Counted from the stretch's first letter, positions 25,543-34,987 are shown. The stretch: DNA of 64,000 nucleotides from Paracoccus contaminans (GCF_002105555.1 NZ_CP020612.1:2038001-2102000), one strand, 5' to 3'. Translations and numbers: made by a program. Notes: generated by a model not told the origin, from the sequence alone.

Positions 25543-25574
25543 GGTTAGCGCAACCACCGGCCTTTAGCGTTACC
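25543..25574. promoter_or_regulatory. Candidate operator in the pckA-hprK divergent promoter
   Basis: GGTTAGCGCAACC (25543-25555) has GGTT/AACC arms around GCGC, and TTAGCG recurs 19 bases on (25564-25569, in TTAGCGTTACC). Both lie in the 135-base divergent region. The pattern resembles a pair of sites for a dimeric regulator, but I cannot name the protein. Confidence 0.3.
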
Positions 25575-25597
25575 AAACGCCTTTGTGTGCCCCTCAG

Positions 25598-26011
25598 GTG
25601 AGCAGCCTTCACGCCAGCGCGGTCTGTCTTGGGGGGCGCGCCTTGCTGATCCTCGGCCCGCCGGGCGCCGGCAAGTCGGCGCTGGCGCTGCGCATGATGG
25701 CGCTGGGGGCCGGGCTGATTGCCGATGACCGTGTTCTCGTGCGCCGCGCCGGGGGGCATCTGGTCGCCGCCTGTCCCCCGCCGCTGGTAGGGCTGATCGA
25801 GGCGCGGGGCGTCGGCATCCTGCGCGCCGATCCCGCCGGGCCCGCGCCCGTCGCCCTTGCCGTCGATCTGGGCCGGGCAGAGCCTGACCGCCTGCCGCCG
25901 TTTCGCAACACTGTCCTTTATGGCATCCCCGTGCCCCTTGTGCTGGGGCCGCTGCGTCCGCATCTTGGTGAGGCGCTGCGCCAGATGCTGCTGTCGGGCC
26001 GCGCTGCCTGA
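25598..26011 (+). CDS. hprK: Short HPr kinase/phosphorylase
   Basis: A 137-residue alphaproteobacterial HprK that lacks the N-terminal domain of the Gram-positive enzyme. The Walker A loop is GPPGAGKSALAL (residues 20-31). It is followed by LIADDRVLV (acidic residues for Mg2+) and the HprK signature GLIEARGVGILRADP. No ATG lies in a suitable position; GTG 25598 is the best start, and TTG 25583 is the alternative. It probably phosphorylates a serine of the HPr-like protein encoded three genes downstream. It precedes rapZ by 13 bases. Confidence 0.88.
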   Translation: MSSLHASAVCLGGRALLILGPPGAGKSALALRMMALGAGLIADDRVLVRRAGGHLVAACPPPLVGLIEARGVGILRADPAGPAPVALAVDLGRAEPDRLPPFRNTVLYGIPVPLVLGPLRPHLGEALRQMLLSGRAA

Positions 26012-26024
26012 GTGAGGGACCGGG

Positions 26025-26990
26025 GTGAACGCCGACCGTTCTGCCAGCCAAGCGCCAGAACCCTGCCGCGAGCCGGACGCCCAGCGGCTGGTTCTGGTCA
26101 CCGGCCCGTCGGGGGCGGGCCGGTCGACGGCGATTCATGTGCTCGAGGATCTGGGCTTCGAGGCGATCGACAACCTGCCCCTGTCGCTTGTCCCGCGCCT
26201 GCTGGACGGGCCCGCGCGGCCGGCGCCCCTGGCCCTGGGGCTGGACGTGCGCAACCGCGATTTTTCGGCCGCCAATGTGATCGAGCTGATCGATGCGCTG
26301 ACGCGCGATCCGCGCTTTGCGCCCGAGGTGCTGTTTCTCGACTGCGCGTCCGACACGCTGGTGCGCCGCTATGCGGAAACCCGCCGCCGCCATCCGCTGG
26401 CCGAGGACGGATCGCCCAGCGATGCGATCCGGGCCGAGCGTGATCTGCTGGTGCCGATCCGGGCGCGGGCCGAGGTTCTGGTGGACACGACCGATCTCAG
26501 CCCTCATGACCTGCGGGCGGAACTGGCGCGGGTCTTTGACCTGCGGTCAGGCAAGGCGATGTCGGTATCGGTGCAGAGCTTCAGCTACAAGCGCGGGGTG
26601 CCGCGGGGGCTGGACATGATGTTCGACTGCCGCTTTCTGGCCAATCCGCACTGGGTCGCGGGGCTGCGCGCGCTGGACGGGCGCGATGGGGCCGTGCGGG
26701 CGCATGTGACCGCAGACCCCCGCTTTGCCGCCTTCTTCGAGCGGGTGCGCGATCTGATCCTGTTCCTGCTGCCCGCGCAGGTCGATGAGGGCAAGGCCCA
26801 TCTGGCAATCGGGTTCGGCTGCACCGGCGGGCAGCATCGTTCGGTCACGCTGGCGGAAATGATGGCCGACTCGCTTGCGCAAGAGGGCTGGCAGGTGTCA
26901 AAACGGCACAGGGAACTGGAACGTCATCACGCAGGGCCGGGACAGGCCGGGCCGGGCCCGGCCGCGGCGCAGACCGAAAAGGTGGCGTGA
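26025..26990 (+). CDS. rapZ: RNase adapter / nucleotide-binding protein RapZ
   Basis: A 321-residue P-loop protein; the family controls cell-envelope sugar metabolism in E. coli by presenting a small RNA to RNase E. Walker A is GPSGAGRS (residues 27-34). The C-terminal half has [27 protein letters not shown] and [15 protein letters not shown], all family hallmarks. The start is GTG 26025; the first 20 or so residues are poorly conserved. It lies in the HPr kinase operon, the usual alphaproteobacterial context. A Pro/Ala-rich C-terminal tail follows the conserved part. Confidence 0.93.
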   Translation: MNADRSASQAPEPCREPDAQRLVLVTGPSGAGRSTAIHVLEDLGFEAIDNLPLSLVPRLLDGPARPAPLALGLDVRNRDFSAANVIELIDALTRDPRFAPEVLFLDCASDTLVRRYAETRRRHPLAEDGSPSDAIRAERDLLVPIRARAEVLVDTTDLSPHDLRAELARVFDLRSGKAMSVSVQSFSYKRGVPRGLDMMFDCRFLANPHWVAGLRALDGRDGAVRAHVTADPRFAAFFERVRDLILFLLPAQVDEGKAHLAIGFGCTGGQHRSVTLAEMMADSLAQEGWQVSKRHRELERHHAGPGQAGPGPAAAQTEKVA

Positions 26991-27014
26991 CGTGCCCCTC
27001 ATGATGGAGCTGAG

Positions 27015-27530
27015 TTGATCGGTATCGTTATCGTCGGACATGGCGGGCTCGCACGCGAATACCTCGCTGCGGTTGAACACGTCGTGGGTCCGCAGCAGGG
27101 CATTCTCGCCGTCACCATCGAGGAAGATCACGACCGCGCCGCCAAAAGCGAGGAGATCTGCCGCGCCGTCAGCGAGGTGGACACGGGCGACGGCGTGGTG
27201 ATCGTGACCGACATCTTCGGCGGATCGCCCTCGAACCTGTCGATGCCCGCCTGCCTGCGGCAGGAACGCCGCATCCTCTATGGCGCCAACCTGCCCATGC
27301 TGGTCAAGCTGGCCAAGCTGCGTCACCTGGATGTCGGCACCGCCGCCGAACTGGCGGCCGAGGCGGGGCGCAAGTATATCGACTGTTATGCCCCGGCCGG
27401 GACCGCGCCCCAGGACGCTGCATCCCGCGACGCCCCGGCCCGCGACACGCCGCCGCGGGACGCAGCCATGCGCGAGGCATCCTCGCGGGAAGCCGCGCCC
27501 AAGGGTGCCCTGCGCAGGGCCGCTTCGTGA
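27015..27530 (+). CDS. PTS EIIA component (mannose-type fold) with a pentapeptide-repeat tail
   Basis: Residues 1-125 form a ManX-type EIIA domain with the phosphorylated histidine at His9 (IGIVIVGHGGLAREYL) and GVVIVTDIFGGSPSNLSM. There is no EIIB or EIIC in the window, so it acts in a regulatory phosphorelay with HPr. From codon 134 the protein ends in seven imperfect five-residue units (DAASR, DAPAR, DTPPR and so on), encoded at 27414-27518, then AAS. That charged tail is not part of the family. The start is TTG 27015 with ggag six bases before it. Overlaps the HPr gene by four bases (GTGA). Confidence 0.9.
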   Translation: MIGIVIVGHGGLAREYLAAVEHVVGPQQGILAVTIEEDHDRAAKSEEICRAVSEVDTGDGVVIVTDIFGGSPSNLSMPACLRQERRILYGANLPMLVKLAKLRHLDVGTAAELAAEAGRKYIDCYAPAGTAPQDAASRDAPARDTPPRDAAMREASSREAAPKGALRRAAS

Positions 27531-27805
27531 CGGACAGATGCACCCGCACGCTGCGGATCATCAATGAAAAGGGGCTGCATGCCCGCGCCTCTGCGCGGTT
27601 CGTTGAAACCGTGGAACGGTTCGATGCCCAGGCGCTGGTCGAAAAGGACGGCGAGACGGTGGCGGGCAATTCCATCATGGGTCTGCTGATGCTGGTCGCG
27701 CCGCGCGGCAGCACGATCACCGTGACCACCTCCGGCCCGCAGGCCGGGCAGTTGATGGATGCGCTCGACGCGCTGCTGGCCGATTATTTCGGCGAGGGCA
27801 GCTAG
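27527..27805 (+). CDS. HPr-family phosphocarrier protein
   Basis: A 92-residue HPr. The histidine phosphorylated by EI is His18 (IINEKGLHARASARF), and a serine for HprK is expected in GNSIMGLLMLVAP at about residue 45-50. The start is GTG 27527, overlapping the EIIA stop. The closing gene of the hprK-rapZ-EIIA-HPr unit. The EI enzyme (ptsP) is not in the window. Converges with gshA, only 10 bases away. Confidence 0.92.
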   Translation: MTDRCTRTLRIINEKGLHARASARFVETVERFDAQALVEKDGETVAGNSIMGLLMLVAPRGSTITVTTSGPQAGQLMDALDALLADYFGEGS

Positions 27806-27815
27806 CCGCGCCGGG

Positions 27816-29186
27816 TCAATAGGCGCAGTCCGCATAGATGCGGCCCAGATTGCCCTGCCATTCGCCCCCGAACTTGGCCAGCAGCTCGTCGGCCAGCGTT
27901 TCGCCGCGTTCGACCCGTTCGCGCAGGACGGCCAGATAGGCCGTCTCGTCGCCCGCGCCCTGCCCGGGGGCATGATGGCCGCGCGCCGCCAGCCCGGCCT
28001 CGGCCAGGGTCAGCGTCTCGCGCGCAAGGTCGATCAGCCGCAGCCCGTCATGTTCCCCGGCCAGCCCGTCGCGGGCGGCGGCACGGCGCAGCCCCTCGCG
28101 CGTCTCATGCGTCCAGCCGCGGGTCAGCTCGCTTGCGGCGTCCAGCGCGCCCTGGTCATAGCACAGCCCCACCCACAGCGCCGGCAGCGCCGTCAGATGG
28201 GACAGGGGGCCGCAATCGGCGCCGCGCATCTCGATGTATTTCTTGACCCGCGCCTCGGGGAACACGGTGGTCATGTGGTCGGCCCAGTCCGACAGGGTCG
28301 GCAGTTCCCCCGGCAGCGCGGGCAGGCGACCATTCATGAAATCGCGGAAGGATTGCCCCAGCGCGTCGATGTACCGTCCGTCCCGATAGACAAAATACAT
28401 CGGGACATCAATAACATAGTCAACCCATGCCTCGTATCCGAAGCCGTCCTCGAACACGAAGGGCAGCATGCCCGTGCGCGCCGCATCAAGATTTTGCCAG
28501 ATATGGGCGCGCCAGGATTTCATCCCGTTGGGCCGCCCGTCCAGGAAGGGCGAGGAGGCCATCAGCGCCGTCGCCACCGGCTGCAGCGACAGCGCCACGC
28601 GCAGCTTCTGCACCATGTCCGCCTCGGACCCATAGTCGAGGTTCACCTGCACGGTGCAGGTGCGATACATCATCTGCGTGCCCAGCGTGCCGACCTTTTC
28701 CATATAGGGGGTCATCAGCGCATAGCGGCCCTTGGGCATCATGGGCATCTGGTCCTGCCGCCAGACCGGCGCGGCGCCCAGCCCCATGAAGCCCGCGCCC
28801 ATCGGGCCGGCGATCTCGGCCACCTCGGCCAGGTGCTGCACCGTTTCGGCATGCGTCTGGTGCAGCGTTTCCAGCGGCGCGCCCGACAGTTCGAGCTGTC
28901 CGCCCGGTTCGAGGCTGACATTGGCGCCGTCCCGCGACAGGCCGATCAGCCGGCCCCCCTCGCGCAGCTCGGTCCAGCCGAAACGGTCGCGCAGCCCCTC
29001 CAGCATCGCGCGGATCGAACAGGGGCCGTCATAGGGCAGGGGCTCCAGCCTTGCCCAGTCAAAGCCGAACTTCTCATGCTCGGTCCCGATGCGCCAGCCG
29101 GCGCGGGGCTTTTCGCCCGAGGCGATGTATTCGGCCAGCTGTTCGCGCCGTTCGATCGGGCCGCCGCCCTGCTGGGGAATGGACAT
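27816..29186 (-). CDS. gshA: Glutamate-cysteine ligase, plant/alphaproteobacterial (GCS2) type
   Basis: First step of glutathione synthesis. The start at 29186 (MSIPQQGGGPIERREQLAEY) has gaaagg upstream and gives 456 residues, the family's normal length. Conserved stretches are WRIGTEHEKFGF, VSLEPGGQLELSG, MYRTCTVQVNLDYGSEADM and RGADCGPLSHLTALPALWVG. The frame is open for a further 49 codons upstream but runs into poorly coding sequence. gshB is not in the window. Confidence 0.95.
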   Translation of the reverse strand: MSIPQQGGGPIERREQLAEYIASGEKPRAGWRIGTEHEKFGFDWARLEPLPYDGPCSIRAMLEGLRDRFGWTELREGGRLIGLSRDGANVSLEPGGQLELSGAPLETLHQTHAETVQHLAEVAEIAGPMGAGFMGLGAAPVWRQDQMPMMPKGRYALMTPYMEKVGTLGTQMMYRTCTVQVNLDYGSEADMVQKLRVALSLQPVATALMASSPFLDGRPNGMKSWRAHIWQNLDAARTGMLPFVFEDGFGYEAWVDYVIDVPMYFVYRDGRYIDALGQSFRDFMNGRLPALPGELPTLSDWADHMTTVFPEARVKKYIEMRGADCGPLSHLTALPALWVGLCYDQGALDAASELTRGWTHETREGLRRAAARDGLAGEHDGLRLIDLARETLTLAEAGLAARGHHAPGQGAGDETAYLAVLRERVERGETLADELLAKFGGEWQGNLGRIYADCAY

Positions 29187-29331
29187 CTGGTGCCTTTCGA
29201 TCACGTGTGCGCGACAGGTGAAGCGGCGCCGGGCCATAGTCAAGCACCACCGAAGGCGGAGGGCCTGCTTGCCCGGACGCGCGCGAAGTGCGACAGGCTG
29301 GCCCCGACCGGACAACCCAGCGGAGCATCCC

Positions 29332-30600
29332 ATGCACGATCAGCCTGCCCCGGATGATGTCCCGGACGGCCATGCCCCTGCGGCAGCGGCCGCAGAGGGC
29401 GCGGATGGCCGCGCCCTGCCGGTCGTGCGGCTGCGGCCCAAGGCGAATGCGCGGGCGATCCGCCACGGCTTTCCCTGGATCTATGCCGACGAGCTGGTGA
29501 GCGATCGCCGCACCAAGGCGATGCAGGCCGGGGCGCTGGCTGTCCTTGAAGATGCCGAACGGGCCGCGCTGGGCGTCGTTACCGTCAACCCCGCCTCTCG
29601 CATCGTCGCGCGGATGCTGGACGCCGATCCCGCCGCCGTCATCGGCCGCGGCTGGCTGGCGGCGCGTCTGGCGCGGGCGCTGGCGCTGCGCCAGACGCTG
29701 TTCGATGCGCCCTTCTACCGGCTGGTCCATGCCGAGGCGGACGGCCTGCCCGGCGTGGTCATCGACCGCTTTGGCGATGCCGCCGTCATCCAGCCCAATG
29801 CGGCCTGGGCCGACCGCCTGCTGCCCGATCTGGCCGCGGCGCTGGCCGATGTGACGGGCGTCACGCGCATCGTGATGAACGGATCGGGCCGCGCCCGCGG
29901 GCTGGAGGGGCTGGACGAGCGCACCGAAGTCATCGCGGGCGAGATCGCCGCCCCTGTCGAGGTGCCGATGAACGGGGCGATCTATCTGGCCGACCTGACC
30001 GGCGGGCAGAAAACGGGCCTCTTTTATGACCAGCGCCCGAACCACGCCTTTGCCCAGCGGCTGGCGCGCGGGGGCCGGGTTCTGGACGTGTTTTCCCATG
30101 TCGGCGGCTTTGCGCTGGCCGCGCTGGCAGCCGGGGCGGCGGGGGCGAGCTGCGTAGACGGATCGGCACCGGCGCTGGCGCTGGCGGCGGGCGGGGCGCG
30201 CGCAATGGGCATGGCGGACCGGCTGGAAACGCGGCAGGGCGACGCCTTTGCAGCGATGGAGCAGCTTGCCGCAGAGGGCCGGCGCTTTGACATGGTGATC
30301 TGCGATCCGCCCGCCTTCGCGCCCTCCAAGCAGGCGCTCGATGCGGGGCTGCGCGCCTATGAGCGGGTGGCCCGGCTGGCCGCGCCGCTGGTCGGGCCGG
30401 GCGGGTTCCTGGGGCTGTGTTCCTGTTCCCATGCCGCCACGCTGGATCTGTTCCGCAACGCAAGCGCCCACGGCATCGGGCGCGGCGGGCGGCGGATGCA
30501 GCTGATCCATACCGGCTTTGCCGGGCCTGACCATCCGACGCTGCCGCAACTGGCGGAAAGCGGCTATCTCAAGGCGCTGTTCTTCCGGCTGGACGGATGA
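29332..30600 (+). CDS. Class I SAM-dependent rRNA methyltransferase, RlmI-like with PUA domain
   Basis: A 422-residue protein. The PUA-like RNA-binding domain is N-terminal (LRPKANARAIRHGFPWIYAD). A central region (LVHAEADGLPGVVIDRFGD) and a Rossmann methyltransferase domain follow: DLTGGQKTGLFYDQRPNH, then the SAM motif VLDVFSHVGGFALAA and motif IV DMVICDPPAFAPSK. By similarity it makes m5C in 23S rRNA (RlmI type). About 25 Ala/Pro/Asp-rich residues precede the PUA domain. The stop overlaps the PIN gene start (ATGA). Confidence 0.88.
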   Translation: MHDQPAPDDVPDGHAPAAAAAEGADGRALPVVRLRPKANARAIRHGFPWIYADELVSDRRTKAMQAGALAVLEDAERAALGVVTVNPASRIVARMLDADPAAVIGRGWLAARLARALALRQTLFDAPFYRLVHAEADGLPGVVIDRFGDAAVIQPNAAWADRLLPDLAAALADVTGVTRIVMNGSGRARGLEGLDERTEVIAGEIAAPVEVPMNGAIYLADLTGGQKTGLFYDQRPNHAFAQRLARGGRVLDVFSHVGGFALAALAAGAAGASCVDGSAPALALAAGGARAMGMADRLETRQGDAFAAMEQLAAEGRRFDMVICDPPAFAPSKQALDAGLRAYERVARLAAPLVGPGGFLGLCSCSHAATLDLFRNASAHGIGRGGRRMQLIHTGFAGPDHPTLPQLAESGYLKALFFRLDG

Positions 30601-31184
30601 AGGCGGTCCTCGACGCCTGCGTGCTCTATCCCACGGTGCTGCGCGAGATCGTGATCGGCACGGCGGGCGCGGGGCTGTTCCAGCCTGTCTGGTCGGCGCG
30701 CATCCTGGCCGAATGGCGCCGCGCCGCCGCCCGGCTCGGCCCCGCGCAGGCCGATGTGGCGGGGGCGGAAATCGCGCTGCTTTCCGCTGCCTGGCCGCAG
30801 GCCGAGGCTTCGGGCGAGGGCAGCCGCGCCGCGGGCCATGACTGGCCCGATCCGGCCGACCGCCACGTGGCCGAGGCGGCGCTGGCGGGGGACGCGGCCC
30901 TGATCGTCACCGCCAATCTTGCCGATTTCCCCCGCCGCGTCCTGGCCGATCTGGGCCTTGCCGCCGTCCATCCCGATGCGTTCCTGCTCTCGCTTTACCG
31001 CAGCGATCCGGCGCCCGTGGCCGCGGCGGTGGGGGCAGCGCATGAGCGCGCCGAAAGGCTGGGCGGCCCGGTGCCGCTCAGGGCGCTGCTGGCGCGGGCG
31101 CGCCTGCCGCGCCTGTCCAAGGCGCTGGGCGCGCGCCCCGATGGGGGCGGCGCGGGGCTTGCCGATGGGCTTGGCACGCACTAG
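30597..31184 (+). CDS. PIN-domain protein, RSP_2648-type
   Basis: A 195-residue predicted Mg-dependent ribonuclease. PIN acidic residues are visible: Asp6 (MKAVLDACVLYP), Glu39 (ARILAEW), aspartates in DWPDPADRHV, and one in TANLADFP. No antitoxin-like gene is next to it. Instead its start overlaps the rRNA methyltransferase stop, so it is translated together with an RNA-modifying enzyme. This suggests a housekeeping RNA-processing or quality-control role, but a toxin cannot be ruled out. The last 60 residues after the PIN fold are unassigned. zwf follows after 29 bases. Confidence 0.8.
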   Translation: MKAVLDACVLYPTVLREIVIGTAGAGLFQPVWSARILAEWRRAAARLGPAQADVAGAEIALLSAAWPQAEASGEGSRAAGHDWPDPADRHVAEAALAGDAALIVTANLADFPRRVLADLGLAAVHPDAFLLSLYRSDPAPVAAAVGAAHERAERLGGPVPLRALLARARLPRLSKALGARPDGGGAGLADGLGTH

Positions 31185-31213
31185 CCACAGGACGAACGCA
31201 CAAGGGGCACACC

Positions 31214-32665
31214 ATGGTATCGCGGCTCATCGAGGTCGGGGATTTCGACCTGGTCATCTTTGGCGCGACCGGCGATCTGGCGCGCCGCAAGATCCTGCCG
31301 GGACTGTTCCGCCGCCATGCGGCCGGACAGTTCCCCGCCGCCTCGCGCATCATCGGCGCGGCGCGCAGCGACATGGATACCGAGGGCTATCGCCGCGAAG
31401 CCCGCGACGCCATCGCCGAATTCGGCCCCAGGGACGCCGATGAGGCGCAGATCGCCTCGTTCCTCGACTGCCTGGCCTATGTCGCCATCGACGTGACGGG
31501 CGAGCGCGGCTGGTCCGAGCTTGGCGCGCTGATGCGCCCGGACGTGGTGCAGGCCTTCTATTTCTCGGTCGCGCCCGCGCTGTTCGGGGACATCGCCGAA
31601 CGGCTGGCACGGCACGCCATCGCCGGCCCCGATGCGCGCATCGTCGTCGAAAAGCCATTCGGGCGCGATCTCGCCTCGGCCAGGGCGCTGAACGCGACGC
31701 TGGCCCGCCATTTCGAGGAACGCCAGATCTATCGCATCGACCATTATCTGGGCAAGGAAACGGTCCAGAACCTGATGGCAGTGCGGTTCGCCAACATGCT
31801 GTTCGAGCCGTTGTGGAACGTCCACTATATCGACCATGTCCAGATCACGGTTGCCGAGACGGTGGGCGTGGCCGGGCGGGGGGCCTATTACGACCAGTCG
31901 GGCGCGATGCGCGACATGGTGCAGAACCACCTGATGCAGCTGGTCTGCCTGATCGCGATGGAACCGCCGTGGCATTTCGACCCCGATGCAGTGCGCGATG
32001 AAAAGCTCAAGGTCATCCGGGCGCTGGAACCCGTTCCCCCCGGCGACATCGTGCGCGGCCAGTATGCCGCCGAGGACGGCGATCCGGGCTATCGCGATGA
32101 TGTGGAAAACCCCGACAGCCGCACGGAAAGCTTTGTCGCGCTCAAGCTCAGGATCGCCAACTGGCGCTGGCAGGGGGTGCCCTTCTACCTGCGCACCGGC
32201 AAGCGGCTGCGCGACCGCACGTCCGAGATCGCGGTCGTCTTCCGCGAGCCGCCGCACCTGATCTTTGACGATCATGCCGAACAGCAGGCCAACCAGCTGG
32301 TCATCCGCCTGCAACCCAATGAGGGCATGAACCTCAGGGTCAACATCAAGGAACCCGGACCGGGGGGCATGCGCCTGGTGCAGGTGCCCCTGGACATGAG
32401 CTTTGCCGAGGCGCTGGGCAAGGAAGGGCGCGACATGCCCGACGCCTATGAGCGGCTGATCACCGACGTGATCCGCGGCAACCAGACGCTGTTCATGCGC
32501 GGGGACGAGGTCGAGGCGGCCTGGGCCTGGGCCGATCCGATCATCGCCGCCTGGGAAAATGCCAGCGCCGCGCCCGAATCCTATGATCCGGGCACCAGCG
32601 GGCCCGATCAGGCGTTGGGGCTGATGCACCGGGACGGGCGGCGCTGGCGCGAGATCAAGGCATGA
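31214..32665 (+). CDS. zwf: Glucose-6-phosphate 1-dehydrogenase
   Basis: Makes 6-phosphogluconolactone and NADPH. The 483-residue protein starts at 31214. It shows the nucleotide-binding FGATGDLARRKILPGLF near the N-terminus and the active-site RIDHYLGKETVQNLMAVRF. It is the first gene of zwf-pgl-pgi, a compact set feeding the Entner-Doudoroff / oxidative pentose phosphate route. edd and eda do not follow pgi here. A short gap of four bases separates it from pgl. Confidence 0.97.
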   Translation: MVSRLIEVGDFDLVIFGATGDLARRKILPGLFRRHAAGQFPAASRIIGAARSDMDTEGYRREARDAIAEFGPRDADEAQIASFLDCLAYVAIDVTGERGWSELGALMRPDVVQAFYFSVAPALFGDIAERLARHAIAGPDARIVVEKPFGRDLASARALNATLARHFEERQIYRIDHYLGKETVQNLMAVRFANMLFEPLWNVHYIDHVQITVAETVGVAGRGAYYDQSGAMRDMVQNHLMQLVCLIAMEPPWHFDPDAVRDEKLKVIRALEPVPPGDIVRGQYAAEDGDPGYRDDVENPDSRTESFVALKLRIANWRWQGVPFYLRTGKRLRDRTSEIAVVFREPPHLIFDDHAEQQANQLVIRLQPNEGMNLRVNIKEPGPGGMRLVQVPLDMSFAEALGKEGRDMPDAYERLITDVIRGNQTLFMRGDEVEAAWAWADPIIAAWENASAAPESYDPGTSGPDQALGLMHRDGRRWREIKA

Positions 32666-32669
32666 CACG

Positions 32670-33338
32670 ATGAAGCTGATCGAACATCCCGACCGCGAGG
32701 CGCTGACCCTGGCGCTGGCGCAGGACATCGCCGATGCGCTGGGCATGGCGCTGAACACCCGTGACCGGGCCGTGCTGTGCCTGCCGGGCGGCTCGACCCC
32801 GGTGCCGGCCTTCAAGGCGCTGGCGGCGGCCCGGCTGGATTGGGCGCGGGTCAGCGTGGTGCCGGGGGACGAACGCTGGGTTCCGGCGGACCATCCCCGC
32901 TCCAATGCCCGGCTGATCCGGCGCAACCTGATCGACGAGGGCGCATCCGCGGCCGAGCTGGTCGGGCTGCATCACGACATGCTCGACCCCGTGGAGGGGG
33001 CGGCCGCCGCGGCGGCCCGTGTGGGCGCGCTGCTGCCGCTGTCGGTGCTGCTGCTGGGGATGGGCGAGGACATGCATACCGCCAGCCTGTTCCCCGGCGC
33101 GGCCGGGCTTGCGGCGGCGATGGATTCCGCCGCCCCGGCCGTGGTGCCGATCACCGCCCCCGACGGCGAGCCGCGCGTCACGCTCAGCGCCGCGGCGTTG
33201 CTGACCGCGCCCGAGGCGTTCCTGATGATCACCGGCCCGGACAAGCGCGCCGCGCTCGACCGCGCCGCAACGCTCACGCCCGAGGAGGCGCCGATCCGCG
33301 CCTTCTGGAAGGGGCTGATCGTCCATTATGCCGACTGA
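32670..33338 (+). CDS. pgl: 6-phosphogluconolactonase
   Basis: A 222-residue lactonase of the DevB/SOL type: [16 protein letters not shown] near residue 36, [20 protein letters not shown], and [17 protein letters not shown] contain the conserved residues. It hydrolyses the zwf product. It sits between zwf (4-base gap) and pgi (29-base gap) and is surely co-transcribed. Confidence 0.95.
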   Translation: MKLIEHPDREALTLALAQDIADALGMALNTRDRAVLCLPGGSTPVPAFKALAAARLDWARVSVVPGDERWVPADHPRSNARLIRRNLIDEGASAAELVGLHHDMLDPVEGAAAAAARVGALLPLSVLLLGMGEDMHTASLFPGAAGLAAAMDSAAPAVVPITAPDGEPRVTLSAAALLTAPEAFLMITGPDKRAALDRAATLTPEEAPIRAFWKGLIVHYAD

Positions 33339-33367
33339 CGGCATGCAACCCGCGAAAGGTGTTCGCC

Positions 33368-34987
33368 ATGACCGACCGATGGAACGCCCTTGACGCCCAC
33401 CGCGCCCGCACCGCCGGGCGCCGCATCGCCGACCTGTTCGATGAGGATGCGGACAGGGCGCGCGATTTTTCCGTCACGGCAGACGGGCTGACGCTGGATT
33501 ATTCCAAGACGGCCATCGACGCCGAGGCCCGCCGTCTGCTGCTTGATCTGGCCGCAGAGGTGCCGGCCCGGCGCGACGCGATGTTCGAGGGCCAGCGCAT
33601 CAACCGGACCGAGGATCGCGCCGTCCTGCACACCGCCCTGCGCGCCGCCGCCGGGCCGGTCCTCGTTGACGGGCGCGACGTGATGCCCGATGTCCTGGAA
33701 ACCCTGGACCGGATGCGCCGCTTTGCCGAGCAGGTGCGATCGGGGCGCATCCGGGGGCAGGGCGGGCCTTACACGGATGTCGTGAACATCGGCATCGGCG
33801 GATCGGACCTGGGTCCGGTGATGGCCGCGCATGCGCTGGCGCCCTGGATGGACGGGCCGCGGCTGCATTTCATTTCCAACGTGGACGGGGCCGACGCCGC
33901 CGATACGCTGAAGGGGCTGGACCCCGAAACGACGCTGGTGGTGGTGGCTTCCAAGACCTTCACCACCATCGAGACGATGACCAATGCCGAAACCGTGCGC
34001 CGCTGGATGGGCGCGCGCGTGCGCCACCCGGCCGACCAGTTCGCGGCCGTGTCCACCGCCATGGGCCGGACGGCGCAGTTCGGCATCGACGCTGACCGCG
34101 TGTTCGGCTTTGCCGACTGGGTGGGGGGACGCTATTCAGTCTGGGGGCCGATCGGGCTGTCGCTGATGCTGGGCATCGGCCCGGCCCGCTTTGACGAGTT
34201 TCTGGCCGGCGGCCGGGCGATGGACGATCATTTCCGCACCGCCCCGCCGGATGCCAGCCTGCCGGTGATGCTGGCGCTGGTGGGGATATGGCACCATCAG
34301 GTCTGCGGCTATCCGACGCGGGCCGTGCTGCCCTATGCCAACCGGCTGATCCGCCTGCCTGCCTATCTGCAGCAGCTCGAAATGGAATCGAACGGCAAAT
34401 GCGTGACGATGGACGGCGCCCCGGTCGAACGCCCCGCCGGTCCCGTGGTCTGGGGCGAGCCGGGGACCAACGGCCAGCACGCCTTCTACCAGCTGATCCA
34501 TCAGGGCGCGCAGGTCGTCCCGTGCGAATTCATCGCCATCGCCCGCGGCGAGGAGCCGGAGCTGGATCACCACCAGCGCCTGCTGATCGCCAACTGTCTG
34601 GCGCAGAGCAAGGCGCTGATGCTGGGCCGTTCGCTGGACGAGGCGCGGGCGCTGATGGCGGGCAGGGGGCTGGCGGGCGATGATCTGGAACGGCAGGCCC
34701 GCCACCGGGTCTTTCCGGGCAACCGCCCCTCGACCACGCTGGTCGCAGGGCGCCTGACGCCCTTCACGCTGGGCCAGATCGTCGCGCTGTATGAACACCG
34801 GGTGTTCGTCGAGGGCGTCATCATGGGCATCAACAGCTTTGACCAGTGGGGGGTCGAGCTGGGCAAGGAACTGGCGCTGCAGCTGGGACCGCTGCTGGAA
34901 GGCGCTGATCTGGACGGGCAGGACGGATCGACCGTGGCGCTGGTCGAGACGATCCGCGCCCTGCGCGGTCAAGGGCCGGCGCGCTAG
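33368..34987 (+). CDS. pgi: Glucose-6-phosphate isomerase
   Basis: A 539-residue isomerase. ATG 33368 has gaaagg upstream; the open frame continues far upstream inside pgl but is not coding there. Conserved elements are [43 protein letters not shown] (signature 1), the active-site Glu in [12 protein letters not shown] with [15 protein letters not shown], and [17 protein letters not shown] (signature 2). Closes the zwf-pgl-pgi operon; a GC hairpin follows 38 bases after the stop. Confidence 0.97.
   Translation: MTDRWNALDAHRARTAGRRIADLFDEDADRARDFSVTADGLTLDYSKTAIDAEARRLLLDLAAEVPARRDAMFEGQRINRTEDRAVLHTALRAAAGPVLVDGRDVMPDVLETLDRMRRFAEQVRSGRIRGQGGPYTDVVNIGIGGSDLGPVMAAHALAPWMDGPRLHFISNVDGADAADTLKGLDPETTLVVVASKTFTTIETMTNAETVRRWMGARVRHPADQFAAVSTAMGRTAQFGIDADRVFGFADWVGGRYSVWGPIGLSLMLGIGPARFDEFLAGGRAMDDHFRTAPPDASLPVMLALVGIWHHQVCGYPTRAVLPYANRLIRLPAYLQQLEMESNGKCVTMDGAPVERPAGPVVWGEPGTNGQHAFYQLIHQGAQVVPCEFIAIARGEEPELDHHQRLLIANCLAQSKALMLGRSLDEARALMAGRGLAGDDLERQARHRVFPGNRPSTTLVAGRLTPFTLGQIVALYEHRVFVEGVIMGINSFDQWGVELGKELALQLGPLLEGADLDGQDGSTVALVETIRALRGQGPAR

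Noticed and set aside
30597..31184. PIN protein as the toxin of a toxin-antitoxin pair
   Set aside because: No small antitoxin gene precedes or follows; neighbours are an rRNA methyltransferase and zwf.
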